Shown here one piece after another: positions 1-5,348 of a stretch of 6,467 bases of DNA. The DNA is from an uncultured Lachnospiraceae bacterium. GTDB lineage: Bacteria; Bacillota; Clostridia; Lachnospirales; Lachnospiraceae. The stretch is taken from contig CACZPG010000086.1 in the NCBI GenBank assembly GCA_902782965.1, forward strand, positions 1 to 6,467. Reading direction: 5' to 3'. Positions within the stretch are counted from its first letter, which is position 1. Every line of letters begins with the position of its first letter. The translations under genes and the position numbers were made by a program. The notes beneath the pieces are model-generated. The model did no database searches. It had not been told where the DNA came from and worked only from the letters and a program-made list of their open reading frames with translations.

Positions 1-491
1 ATAGCGATAGAAGAAGTACCATCATAGCCCATTGCTATAACTCCATTCGAACCACCATTAATAATTACTTTTGAACCTGATTCGCCATCAATAGTTATTT
101 TGCAGTTGCTCAGACAGGTAATTGCATTAGACTTATTACCTTCTGCTTCATATGCTGTAAAAGTATTCGTTCCCCAAAATACAATCTTTAAATCCGGAAT
201 AGTACTTTATACCTGTGAAAAACCTTTAAATTCAGCGCTTCCCGAAGTATCCTGATACGCTCCGGTTATTGTAGCATTTGTCAATGTCAGCGTTTTAGTA
301 GAATCATCATAAGCCGCTGTGCCCTCTCCACAGTTCAATGATGGATTAGCATCTGTAAGTTCTGTTCCATCCACCCATATGCCATATCCAACAGGCTCAG
401 CATTTGCACGAATTGATGGGATAAATCCACCAAGAACCATTACCACTGCCATTAATATGGCAGTTATAAATTTCCTTCTCTTCTCTCTCAT
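1..491 (-). pseudogene. Secreted surface protein with carbohydrate-binding-like domain, interrupted by an in-frame TAA; runs off window edge
   Basis: The ATG at 489-491 has a good Shine-Dalgarno (AAAGGGGA, 497-504). The first 31 residues form a signal peptide: basic n-region (REKRRK), hydrophobic core, then Ala-Asn-Ala before the mature start EPVGYGIW. The mature part reads YGIWVDGTELTDANPSLN and then DDSTKTLTLTNATITG, the repeat-like opening common in clostridial secreted proteins with a beta-helical carbohydrate-binding domain. A TAA at 207-209 ends the frame after 94 codons. Translation by hand of the same frame beyond it gives 68 more codons with no stop, including DLKIVFWGTNTF, NAITCLSNCKITIDG and VIINGGSNGVIAMGYDG, which fit the same fold. 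The two halves are therefore very probably one gene with a nonsense mutation, or a sequencing error at that base. The ancestral codon may have been Tyr, since related proteins tend to have a Tyr-Ser before the 'DLxI' strand. The C-terminal part lies outside the window, so cell-wall anchoring cannot be judged. Exact ligand unknown. Confidence 0.72.
207..209 (-). other. Premature in-frame TAA stop inside the surface-protein gene
   Basis: On the minus strand the codons run CAG GTA TAA AGT ACT ATT CCG. Reading on in the same frame stays open to the window edge and gives family-like sequence. One substitution at the third base (TAT or TAC to TAA) would account for it. No frameshift is needed. There is no ATG, GTG or TTG with a convincing Shine-Dalgarno just after it to restart a secreted protein. 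Confidence 0.7.
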
Positions 492-532
492 ATAATTCCC
501 CTTTCTACATAAATTTTTATACTACAATTATC

Positions 533-561
533 ATTATAAATTATAAAACGTTTTCAAACAA
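533..561 (-). promoter_or_regulatory. Promoter of the surface-protein gene (TTGTTT, 17 bp, TATAAT)
   Basis: On the minus strand a TTGTTT box (556-561) is followed after exactly 17 bases by a perfect TATAAT (533-538), then by an AT-rich leader and the Shine-Dalgarno of the surface-protein gene. The -35 box matches consensus only in its TTG part. It sits in the 84-base gap after the acetyltransferase gene, the only stretch here able to hold a new promoter. No hairpin terminator for the upstream unit was seen in this gap, so read-through from the acetyltransferase is possible. Confidence 0.55.
546..557 (-). promoter_or_regulatory. Operator-like 12-mer TTGAAAACGTTT, copy 1
   Basis: The minus strand reads TTGAAAACGTTT, with palindromic core AAAACGTTTT at 545-554. 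It overlaps the -35 box and spacer of the surface-gene promoter, a typical place for a repressor. Against the CcpA cre consensus TGWNANCGNTNWCA, the plus-strand 14-mer 543-556 matches 8 of the 10 defined positions and misses the first two. An identical 12-mer lies at the nuclease promoter (5205-5216). That a LacI-family regulator binds here is inference. Confidence 0.35.
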
Positions 562-575
562 CCTATAACTACTTC

Positions 576-1118
576 TTATCGACACCATTTATCTGCGATA
601 GTCATTTTATCATAGCCCCAGTCCTCTTCTATATTTGTTGAGGTCAATATGAAATCATTCTTTCTGAGAACATTCTCGGAGGCTTTATTATCTATCATGG
701 TGCTTGCAGTTATTATCTCGATATCGGTCTCGCCATAGAGATAATCCACCAGAAGCCTGACTGTTTCTGTTGCGAAACCCTTGCCCCATTCTTCCTCTGC
801 AAGTCTATGCCCTATACTTACCTTACGGATTGCATCATTTACACCATATATCTCGGCAAGTCCGGCAAATCTCATATCATCCTTAAGATAGATTCCCATT
901 ATGATTGATTCTCTGTTTTGGAAGCATTCCTCATAGATCATCCGGATGGTGTAATCTATATCCTCATACTTATTCTCGAAGAGAAATGTAGGCAGAAATC
1001 TATATACATTTTCATTATGACGCATTCTATCCAACAGCATCGCATCAGACGCTTCCAACTTCTTAAGAATTATCCTGTCACCTGTCAGATGCGGAACTTC
1101 TTCAAACATCTTCTTCAT
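576..1118 (-). CDS. GNAT-family N-acetyltransferase (RimJ/RimL type, Acetyltransf_3)
   Basis: A 180-residue protein of normal length for a single GNAT domain. It transfers an acetyl group from acetyl-CoA to an amine; the substrate cannot be told from sequence. The opening 'LTGDRIILKKLEASDA' (11-26) is the usual first strand of RimJ/RimL-like enzymes. Residues 104-123 hold motif A with the acetyl-CoA pyrophosphate loop (EEWGKGFATE at about 109-118). Residues 143-157 (DNKASENVLRKNDF) are the motif B helix, where the Asn-x-x-Ser-x-x-Val-Leu pattern is typical. No signal peptide or membrane segment, so cytoplasmic. The ATG has an AAGGA Shine-Dalgarno (1126-1130) seven bases upstream that overlaps the stop codon of the DUF2804 gene, only 10 bases away, so the two are probably translationally coupled. 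A second ATG three codons in (M4) is possible but further from the Shine-Dalgarno. It is the last gene of the presumed nuclease-to-acetyltransferase unit. Family call is firm; target is open (ribosomal protein, antibiotic or small metabolite). Confidence 0.88.
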   Translation of the reverse strand: MKKMFEEVPHLTGDRIILKKLEASDAMLLDRMRHNENVYRFLPTFLFENKYEDIDYTIRMIYEECFQNRESIIMGIYLKDDMRFAGLAEIYGVNDAIRKVSIGHRLAEEEWGKGFATETVRLLVDYLYGETDIEIITASTMIDNKASENVLRKNDFILTSTNIEEDWGYDKMTIADKWCR

Positions 1119-1125
1119 TTATCTG

Positions 1126-1131
1126 TCCTTA
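1126..1131 (-). promoter_or_regulatory. Shine-Dalgarno of the acetyltransferase overlapping the DUF2804 stop codon
   Basis: The minus strand reads TAAGGA: the TAA (1129-1131) ends the DUF2804 gene and AAGGA (1126-1130) is the ribosome binding site of the acetyltransferase, seven bases before its ATG. A ribosome ending the first gene sits on the start region of the second, a standard layout for translational coupling. Confidence 0.6.
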
Positions 1132-2151
1132 ATATTTATTATGAACCTTCTCAGCAAAGCACATTACATCCTTGATTTCTATAACTTTTCCGTCATCCAG
1201 CACTGCCCGTCCGGACATACGTCCAAACACCTGATGCTGGTCAGAAACTATAACTTTATAGTCGAGACAGGCGGCTCTGTCCAGAACAGGAATGAAATCC
1301 ATTTCGAAACGGTTATCTGAAGAGGTAAAGGTCCATTTATCCATTATGTTGTCAGGAATATGAAACTCTACATCATCCAGCTTATGGACTCTGCCATTAT
1401 AGAAGATTACATTTTCCGTAGCAGCACTTGTATTACCGAAGCCATAGCCTATATTGAAGCCGAAACTGTTGCCGTCAATATCGGCATTTCCCGAGCCCCA
1501 CAGCCAGGTATTGTCGTAGGTCCATACACCACGTCCCCAGTCCAGAGTTCCGAAATCAGTCTTAGGATTGAATTCATATACTCTGCCATTATATTTCATA
1601 TAGCCGCTTGCACGCATGGTATTTATCTTCTGATTATAATAGAATGCATGCTTCTTATCCCAGGGAGTAGCTATGACCATTGAATCCATATCCGGCTGTT
1701 CAAGTCTGATATCACACTCAAAAGGTTTGCCATCACAGAAGTTCTCAAATTTACATCTGATACGTCTCTTGCCCCTGGTAACATCAAATTTCATTTTGAG
1801 GCGCTTATCCAAATATTTTGTGGGACCTGTTGAAGAATCAGATGGAAGTTTAATCCTTCCCAATGGAAATGCATTAAGTACAGTTTCTGTATGTTCCCAT
1901 GGAGTTTCTCCAAATTCAAGAAGCGAAACCGACTGAAGACCGATATAACCATCATCTGATATGGTAAAAGCACCGGCAAAGGAATCACTCAGCACAAGAT
2001 AATAATCCCATTCCTTAATCCTCCACTTCGGAGCCTTTATCATCTCTCTGTCATATTTCTGAACCTGACTCCTTGACCAGCCGGGTTCTCTCAGTTCACC
2101 CTTTTCATCCAGCAGCAGCTGATGTTTTGTAACCTCATGATTTCTCCCCAT
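1129..2151 (-). CDS. DUF2804 family protein
   Basis: A 340-residue protein that I recognise as DUF2804 by pattern; its biochemical function is not known to me. Landmarks are the N-terminal 'QLLLDEKGELREPGW' stretch (11-25), RIKEWDYY (44-51), the Trp/Gly-rich segment TDFGTLDWGRGVWTYDNTW (198-216) running into LWGSG, GFNIGYGFGN (231-240) and HQVFGRMSG (316-324) near the end. High content of aromatic residues and alternating beta-strand patterns suggests a large beta-sandwich or barrel; a lipocalin-like fold is a guess. No signal peptide or membrane helix is visible, so it is likely cytoplasmic. The ATG has a GGAG Shine-Dalgarno (2160-2163) eight bases upstream. An out-of-frame ATG lies between the two but gives no long frame. 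It follows the aldehyde dehydrogenase gene by 43 bases and precedes the acetyltransferase by 10. The Cys-containing C-terminus ends EKVHNKY. It could act on a lipid-like or hydrophobic substrate, but nothing here proves it. Confidence 0.85.
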   Translation of the reverse strand: MGRNHEVTKHQLLLDEKGELREPGWSRSQVQKYDREMIKAPKWRIKEWDYYLVLSDSFAGAFTISDDGYIGLQSVSLLEFGETPWEHTETVLNAFPLGRIKLPSDSSTGPTKYLDKRLKMKFDVTRGKRRIRCKFENFCDGKPFECDIRLEQPDMDSMVIATPWDKKHAFYYNQKINTMRASGYMKYNGRVYEFNPKTDFGTLDWGRGVWTYDNTWLWGSGNADIDGNSFGFNIGYGFGNTSAATENVIFYNGRVHKLDDVEFHIPDNIMDKWTFTSSDNRFEMDFIPVLDRAACLDYKVIVSDQHQVFGRMSGRAVLDDGKVIEIKDVMCFAEKVHNKY

Positions 2152-2179
2152 TTCATCTTCTCCAATTCTTTTAACCGTA

Positions 2180-2209
2180 TTTATAATCTATCTATTATCT
2201 TTCAAACAA
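2180..2209 (-). promoter_or_regulatory. Possible weak internal promoter before the DUF2804 gene
   Basis: The minus strand carries TTGTTT (2204-2209), an 18-base spacer and TATAAA (2180-2185), followed by the Shine-Dalgarno and ATG of the DUF2804 gene. The -35 part lies inside the last codons of the dehydrogenase gene, so its sequence is also constrained by coding. Both boxes depart from consensus, and AT-rich DNA gives such matches by chance. Confidence 0.2.
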
Positions 2210-3625
2210 ATGTATAAGTAATTCTTTCCATTTTCTATTATAGGGATGTTCCCTCATAGGAAGATTAAGATGGGACGAACCAATAAGAACACTCTGTGGA
2301 TGAGTGAATTCTCTAAAGCCCCAAAGTCCATGATAAGCTCCCATTCCGGAATGACCTACTCCATTAAACGGAACACCCTTCACCATCATGTGGAGGCACA
2401 CCTCATTTATACAACCGCCTCCAAACTGCATTCTCTGCATAGTCTTTTCTGCCCATTCTGTATCCCGTGTAAAGATATACATTGCCAGCCCTCTTTCACG
2501 TAACGCTATTTCCTTAAGCAGACTTTCTATCTCATAATCTTTATAAGGCACAATCGGAAGAAGCGGGCAGAACAATTCCTTCCTGACAACATCCTCTTCT
2601 ATGCCGACAGGATAGATTATTGTAGGAGAATATTTAAGTGTCTCCCGGTCGCCTTCTCCGCCATAAACAATACGTTCTCTGTAAAGCTCAGCTTCACGCT
2701 CACATTTATCATAGGCTGCTTCATTAATCAGATGAGGATATTCAGCATTTCTAAATGGTTTGTCACCCAGCTGTTTTTTGAATGCAGACTTCAGCTCATA
2801 GATAAACTCGTCAGCTATATCTTCCGCCACCGCAATCTGATTAATATTAATGCATATCTGTCCGGAATTAAGAGCCTTGAAAAATGCTATCTTTCTTGCT
2901 GCATCCTTAATATCAGCATCTCTTCGGATTATGCACCAGTTTCCGGTTTCGCCTCCGAGTTCTAACGCAACCGGCGTAAGATTCTTAGATGCCATCTCCA
3001 TCACATGCGACCCAACTCTTGGAGAGCCGGTATAGAAAATCTTGTCAAATCGCTGTTCCAGACACATATCTGCCACATCATGTCCCCCACCGATAACTGC
3101 AACATATTTCTCCGGAAATGTATCCGCAATAATTCTCTGCATAACCTCAGTACAATGAGGTGACTTAGAACTCGCCTTTATTACAGCAGTATTACCACCA
3201 GCCATGCTTGCAGCAAGCACTCCCAAAGAAAGAAGCACCGGAAAATTAAAAGGACTTATAATAAGCGTAACACCATAAGGCATCTTATATACCTTTGTTA
3301 TGAAGCTGGGAAAACAATGTAATCCACTGAAATGTATCTCAGGTTTTGCCCAGGATTTCAACCCCTTAATCATCTCATTGATTTCTAATACGAGACTTCC
3401 GATATCACAGAAATACGCTTCCAACGGACTCCTGCCCAGATCATCTTTAAGAGCACCTTTCAGCTCACGTTCATTAGCTATCACAGCTGCTTTAAGTCTC
3501 TTTAGCTGTCTTATCCTGAAATCAACATCAAGAGTTTTATCAGTTAGAAAGAATCTTCTCTGTGCCTCTACCAACGAGTTAATACTTTCAAATTCACTAT
3601 AATTTCTCACTTCTTTAATCCCCAT
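2195..3625 (-). CDS. Aldehyde dehydrogenase, class 3-like NAD(P)-dependent family
   Basis: A 476-residue enzyme of the usual class 3 length, predicted to oxidise an aldehyde to the acid with NAD(P)+. The key residues are present: Asn127 in SPFNFP (oxyanion hole), the cofactor-binding stretch AGGNTAVIKAS (142-152), FYTGSPRVG (197-205), general base Glu222 in LELGG, nucleophile Cys258 in NSGQICIN (253-260), KELF (349-352) for the cofactor ribose, and the class 3 signature PFNGVGHSGMGAYHG (419-433). There is no signal peptide, so it should be cytoplasmic. Two normally constant sites differ: ELGGKSP is here ELGGETG, and EIFGP is ELFCP, so this is a divergent subfamily whose substrate I cannot assign. 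No Shine-Dalgarno precedes the ATG. The Dabb stop codon lies six bases upstream in the same reading frame, so translation probably depends on re-initiation after the Dabb gene. The partner genes Dabb and DUF2804 suggest a shared small-molecule task. Confidence 0.9.
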   Translation of the reverse strand: MGIKEVRNYSEFESINSLVEAQRRFFLTDKTLDVDFRIRQLKRLKAAVIANERELKGALKDDLGRSPLEAYFCDIGSLVLEINEMIKGLKSWAKPEIHFSGLHCFPSFITKVYKMPYGVTLIISPFNFPVLLSLGVLAASMAGGNTAVIKASSKSPHCTEVMQRIIADTFPEKYVAVIGGGHDVADMCLEQRFDKIFYTGSPRVGSHVMEMASKNLTPVALELGGETGNWCIIRRDADIKDAARKIAFFKALNSGQICININQIAVAEDIADEFIYELKSAFKKQLGDKPFRNAEYPHLINEAAYDKCEREAELYRERIVYGGEGDRETLKYSPTIIYPVGIEEDVVRKELFCPLLPIVPYKDYEIESLLKEIALRERGLAMYIFTRDTEWAEKTMQRMQFGGGCINEVCLHMMVKGVPFNGVGHSGMGAYHGLWGFREFTHPQSVLIGSSHLNLPMREHPYNRKWKELLIHLFER

Positions 3626-3631
3626 AATAAA

Positions 3632-3934
3632 TCACTGTACATAATCTATACAGACTCTGGTTTTCGCATTAGGTCTTACCACTCCATCGGCAACAGCCAC
3701 ATGAGCCGGATGAACCGCATATCCCTTCAGACTGTCCTCATCTTCAAAAGAAGAATCCAGCATAAGATCAGCATTTGATGATTCAAGGCATTCTGTCTGA
3801 ACCTTAATTTCAATCAGACCGGGAATCTGTCCGGCAAGTCCCTCAAGTCCCGCCTTGATATCTGCCTTTACCTTTATCTTGTCATCAGCTGACAGTTCAT
3901 CTTTTAACTGCCATAAAATAATGTGCTTTACCAT
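3632..3934 (-). CDS. Dabb (stress-responsive A/B barrel) domain protein
   Basis: A 100-residue protein that is entirely one Dabb domain, a dimeric alpha-beta barrel of the ferredoxin-like type. It begins MVKHIILWQLKD, carries LEGLAGQIPGLIEIKV (30-45), the 'DLMLDSSFEDEDSLKGY' strand-helix segment (56-72), the hallmark YAVHPAHVAVADGV (72-85) and ends in TRVCIDYV. Members bind or transform small hydrophobic or polyketide-like molecules, and many are of unknown role; nothing in this sequence fixes a substrate. No export signal, so cytoplasmic. It has the strongest ribosome binding site in the window, AGGAGG at 3943-3948, seven bases before the ATG. It starts 37 bases after the nuclease gene and ends six bases before the dehydrogenase start, in the same frame. 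The strong site would feed ribosomes to both it and the dehydrogenase. Confidence 0.92.
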   Translation of the reverse strand: MVKHIILWQLKDELSADDKIKVKADIKAGLEGLAGQIPGLIEIKVQTECLESSNADLMLDSSFEDEDSLKGYAVHPAHVAVADGVVRPNAKTRVCIDYVQ

Positions 3935-3971
3935 TTTGTTAACCTCCTAAATATCATATCATACATCATTT

Positions 3972-5219
3972 TTATCTATAATCTGCCAGACATCTTCCAC
4001 AGGGAGAATAGCCCTTATCCTTCAGTTCATTCAAAGTACCGGTGTATTCCAATTTATTTTTATCCGCCATATCACCAACGCTTTTGCAGGTAGGAAGATG
4101 TATTCTCCTGGAATTGGTATTTACCACATAATCTCTTGTAGTATCAGCAAATGTACCACCTTCAGAGTTCTCATCCGGTTGCCTGTCACCGGAGTCTGGG
4201 TGCCTGTCATCGGAGCCTTCAACGTTTTCTTTATTTCTACCCGTATCTGTTTTTGATTCTGCACCAGAAGTACCCTCTGATTTTACCGTTTGATCCGAAG
4301 TTTCATCTGATTCTGCCGATCTGTCCGGAGCTTCCGATTCAGATTTTTCAAACGGAGCCGAAAGATCAATCATCCTCTTACTATCTCCTGTAGAATAATC
4401 AATCTCGATACCGGGCTGAACATTGTAGCAGAATACATTGAAACATATTCCTTTGCCCTCATCCTCAACAGACCAGGCCTCCATTTGTACTCCATCCGCT
4501 AACAGGTTATCTGCCTTGAATACGGGAGTCACTCTGTAAAGAACATGATTGTCCGTGGCTCTCAGATAATCAAGAACCTTCAGCTCGAATATCTGCATGG
4601 TTTCCTGATTAAGATACCTCGTACCTGTGATCAGATTCTTCTCATTTGCATTCTCCCCTGCAAGACTAAATGCAATAAGATGAGAACGATTGTAAAGATA
4701 ATTATCTTCAATTACATCCGGGTATTTAACTGTATGCCAGCCTGAAGGTCTGACATCACCTATCTCACCACGTTCCCCTGTCGGCATAAGCTCTTTGCAT
4801 AAATTTGCGAAGGCTACGCCACATCTGCCTTTCGAATCAAGCTCACTATAGTTTTCAAAGGCATCTGTACATTTCTTCTCTTCCTCTGTGAATTCCGGAA
4901 TATTGTTATTAAGTTCGACAAATGCCTCGTCTGAATATTCAGGAATATCCTGATTTCCAGCCATGCTGTCATCTGAATTAATTGCATTATCTGATGTATC
5001 AGCTGAGTCCGTTTCCAAATCATCCGCGGAGGCCGATCCAGAATCTTTATCAGTATCCACTTCATCAGCAGTCTGCTCTGTGACAGCTGTTTCAGTAGTA
5101 TTAAGCGTTGAATCATTCTTATCATCTTTATTTTCAGAAAAAATGCAAACTAATAAAACGCATGTCAGCACTGCAAAAATAAGTAATGCTATATATTTTT
5201 TCATAAACGTTTTCAACAT
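3972..5219 (-). CDS. Secreted or membrane-anchored DNA/RNA non-specific endonuclease (beta-beta-alpha metal type) with C-terminal Cys-rich domain
   Basis: Counting from the ATG at 5217-5219 (415 residues), residues 7-27 are a hydrophobic export or anchor segment. An acidic Ser/Thr/Asp linker runs to about 95. The nuclease domain (about 109-277) contains YNRSHLIAF with catalytic His180 and the ENANEKNLITGTRYLN block with the metal-binding Asn; it resembles EndA/NucA-type DNA-entry nucleases (Endonuclease_NS_2). A second low-complexity linker (about 290-362) leads to a C-terminal domain with His374, Cys378, Cys407 and Cys410, probably a zinc site like that seen in related clostridial nucleases. 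It should cut DNA and RNA outside the membrane, for nutrient scavenging or DNA uptake; which is unknown. LLVCIF is a poor lipobox, so a lipoprotein is unlikely. Start choice: a GTG at 5253-5255 would place the promoter inside the gene, and none of GTG, this ATG or the ATG at 5202-5204 has a Shine-Dalgarno. The spacing from the -10 box favours this ATG as a leaderless start. Confidence 0.85.
   Translation of the reverse strand: MLKTFMKKYIALLIFAVLTCVLLVCIFSENKDDKNDSTLNTTETAVTEQTADEVDTDKDSGSASADDLETDSADTSDNAINSDDSMAGNQDIPEYSDEAFVELNNNIPEFTEEEKKCTDAFENYSELDSKGRCGVAFANLCKELMPTGERGEIGDVRPSGWHTVKYPDVIEDNYLYNRSHLIAFSLAGENANEKNLITGTRYLNQETMQIFELKVLDYLRATDNHVLYRVTPVFKADNLLADGVQMEAWSVEDEGKGICFNVFCYNVQPGIEIDYSTGDSKRMIDLSAPFEKSESEAPDRSAESDETSDQTVKSEGTSGAESKTDTGRNKENVEGSDDRHPDSGDRQPDENSEGGTFADTTRDYVVNTNSRRIHLPTCKSVGDMADKNKLEYTGTLNELKDKGYSPCGRCLADYR
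4173..4214 (-). repeat. Two-copy 21-bp tandem repeat in the nuclease linker
   Basis: The two 21-base units (4194-4214 and 4173-4193) agree at 17 of 21 positions and encode SDDRHPD then SGDRQPD. They lie in the acidic linker between the nuclease domain and the Cys-rich tail. The unit keeps the reading frame, so copy-number change would alter linker length without breaking the protein. Confidence 0.6.
5205..5216 (-). promoter_or_regulatory. Operator-like 12-mer TTGAAAACGTTT, copy 2
   Basis: This is identical on the minus strand to the 12-mer at 546-557. It covers about +4 to +15 of the predicted nuclease transcript, a position where a bound repressor would block RNA polymerase. If translation starts at 5219 it also encodes Leu-Lys-Thr-Phe. 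The plus-strand 14-mer 5202-5215 matches 8 of 10 defined cre positions, missing the first two, exactly as at copy 1. Confidence 0.35.
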
Positions 5220-5225
5220 AATGAA

Positions 5226-5234
5226 ATTATACCA
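5226..5234 (-). promoter_or_regulatory. Extended -10 promoter of the nuclease unit
   Basis: The minus strand reads TGGTATAAT: a perfect TATAAT (5226-5231) with the TGn extension (5232-5234). The best -35 candidate at 17 bases, TGCTCA, matches TTGACA at only three positions, as is common for extended -10 promoters. Six bases (TTCATT) separate the -10 box from ATG, so the predicted +1 is the A of that ATG at 5219. It lies directly after the terminator of the preceding unit. Confidence 0.6.
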
Positions 5235-5257
5235 CAATATACTTGATGTGAGCACTT

Positions 5258-5303
5258 AAAAAGAGAAAAAGAACAACAGTCCGGTGACGAACCATTGTTC
5301 TTT
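5258..5303 (-). terminator. Rho-independent terminator after the YitT-family gene
   Basis: In the minus-strand RNA, bases from 5303 to 5289 pair with those from 5282 to 5268 in a 15-bp stem (four G-U wobbles, the rest Watson-Crick) around a six-base loop (5283-5288). The stem is AU-rich at its base and is followed by a broken T-run (TTTTTCTCTTTTT) beginning in the last stem bases and ending near 5258. It starts about 45 bases after the YitT stop codon and closes the amidase-YitT unit. In the other direction the tail is only TTTATTT and no plus-strand gene leads into it. Confidence 0.85.
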
Positions 5304-5348
5304 ATTTCCAAATATTTCTCAGTCTTCTTAAATAATATAATTCAGTGA

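Noticed and set aside
492..575. Terminator after the acetyltransferase gene
   Set aside because: The only palindromes are short AT-rich ones (AAAACGTTTT, TTATAA) with no GC stem and T-run; they fit the promoter and operator better.
918..1175. Plus-strand open frames inside the minus-strand genes (for example 918-1175, 1360-1683, 2246-2503, 3300-3602, 4963-5259, 5877-6167)
   Set aside because: They lie fully or mostly opposite well-supported genes, show no family-like sequence and have no convincing ribosome binding site; they are antisense shadows.
3638..3656. Small hairpin CTGTA/TACAG at the end of the Dabb gene
   Set aside because: Five AT-rich pairs with a nine-base loop inside coding sequence; too weak to call as regulatory.
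4173..4214. CRISPR or mobile-element repeat
   Set aside because: Two adjacent units without spacers, in frame within a low-complexity linker; a coding repeat.
5100..5219. Lipoprotein signal in the nuclease (LLVC)
   Set aside because: The residue before Cys is Val rather than Gly, Ala or Ser, so it does not fit a lipobox; a plain export or anchor segment is more likely.
5220..5255. GTG at 5253-5255 as the nuclease start, adding 12 residues
   Set aside because: The TATAAT promoter lies within this extension, the GTG abuts the terminator T-run, it has no Shine-Dalgarno, and the export segment makes better sense from the later ATG.
5268..5310. Bidirectional use of the terminator hairpin
   Set aside because: On the plus strand the tail is only TTTATTT and no plus-strand gene precedes it.
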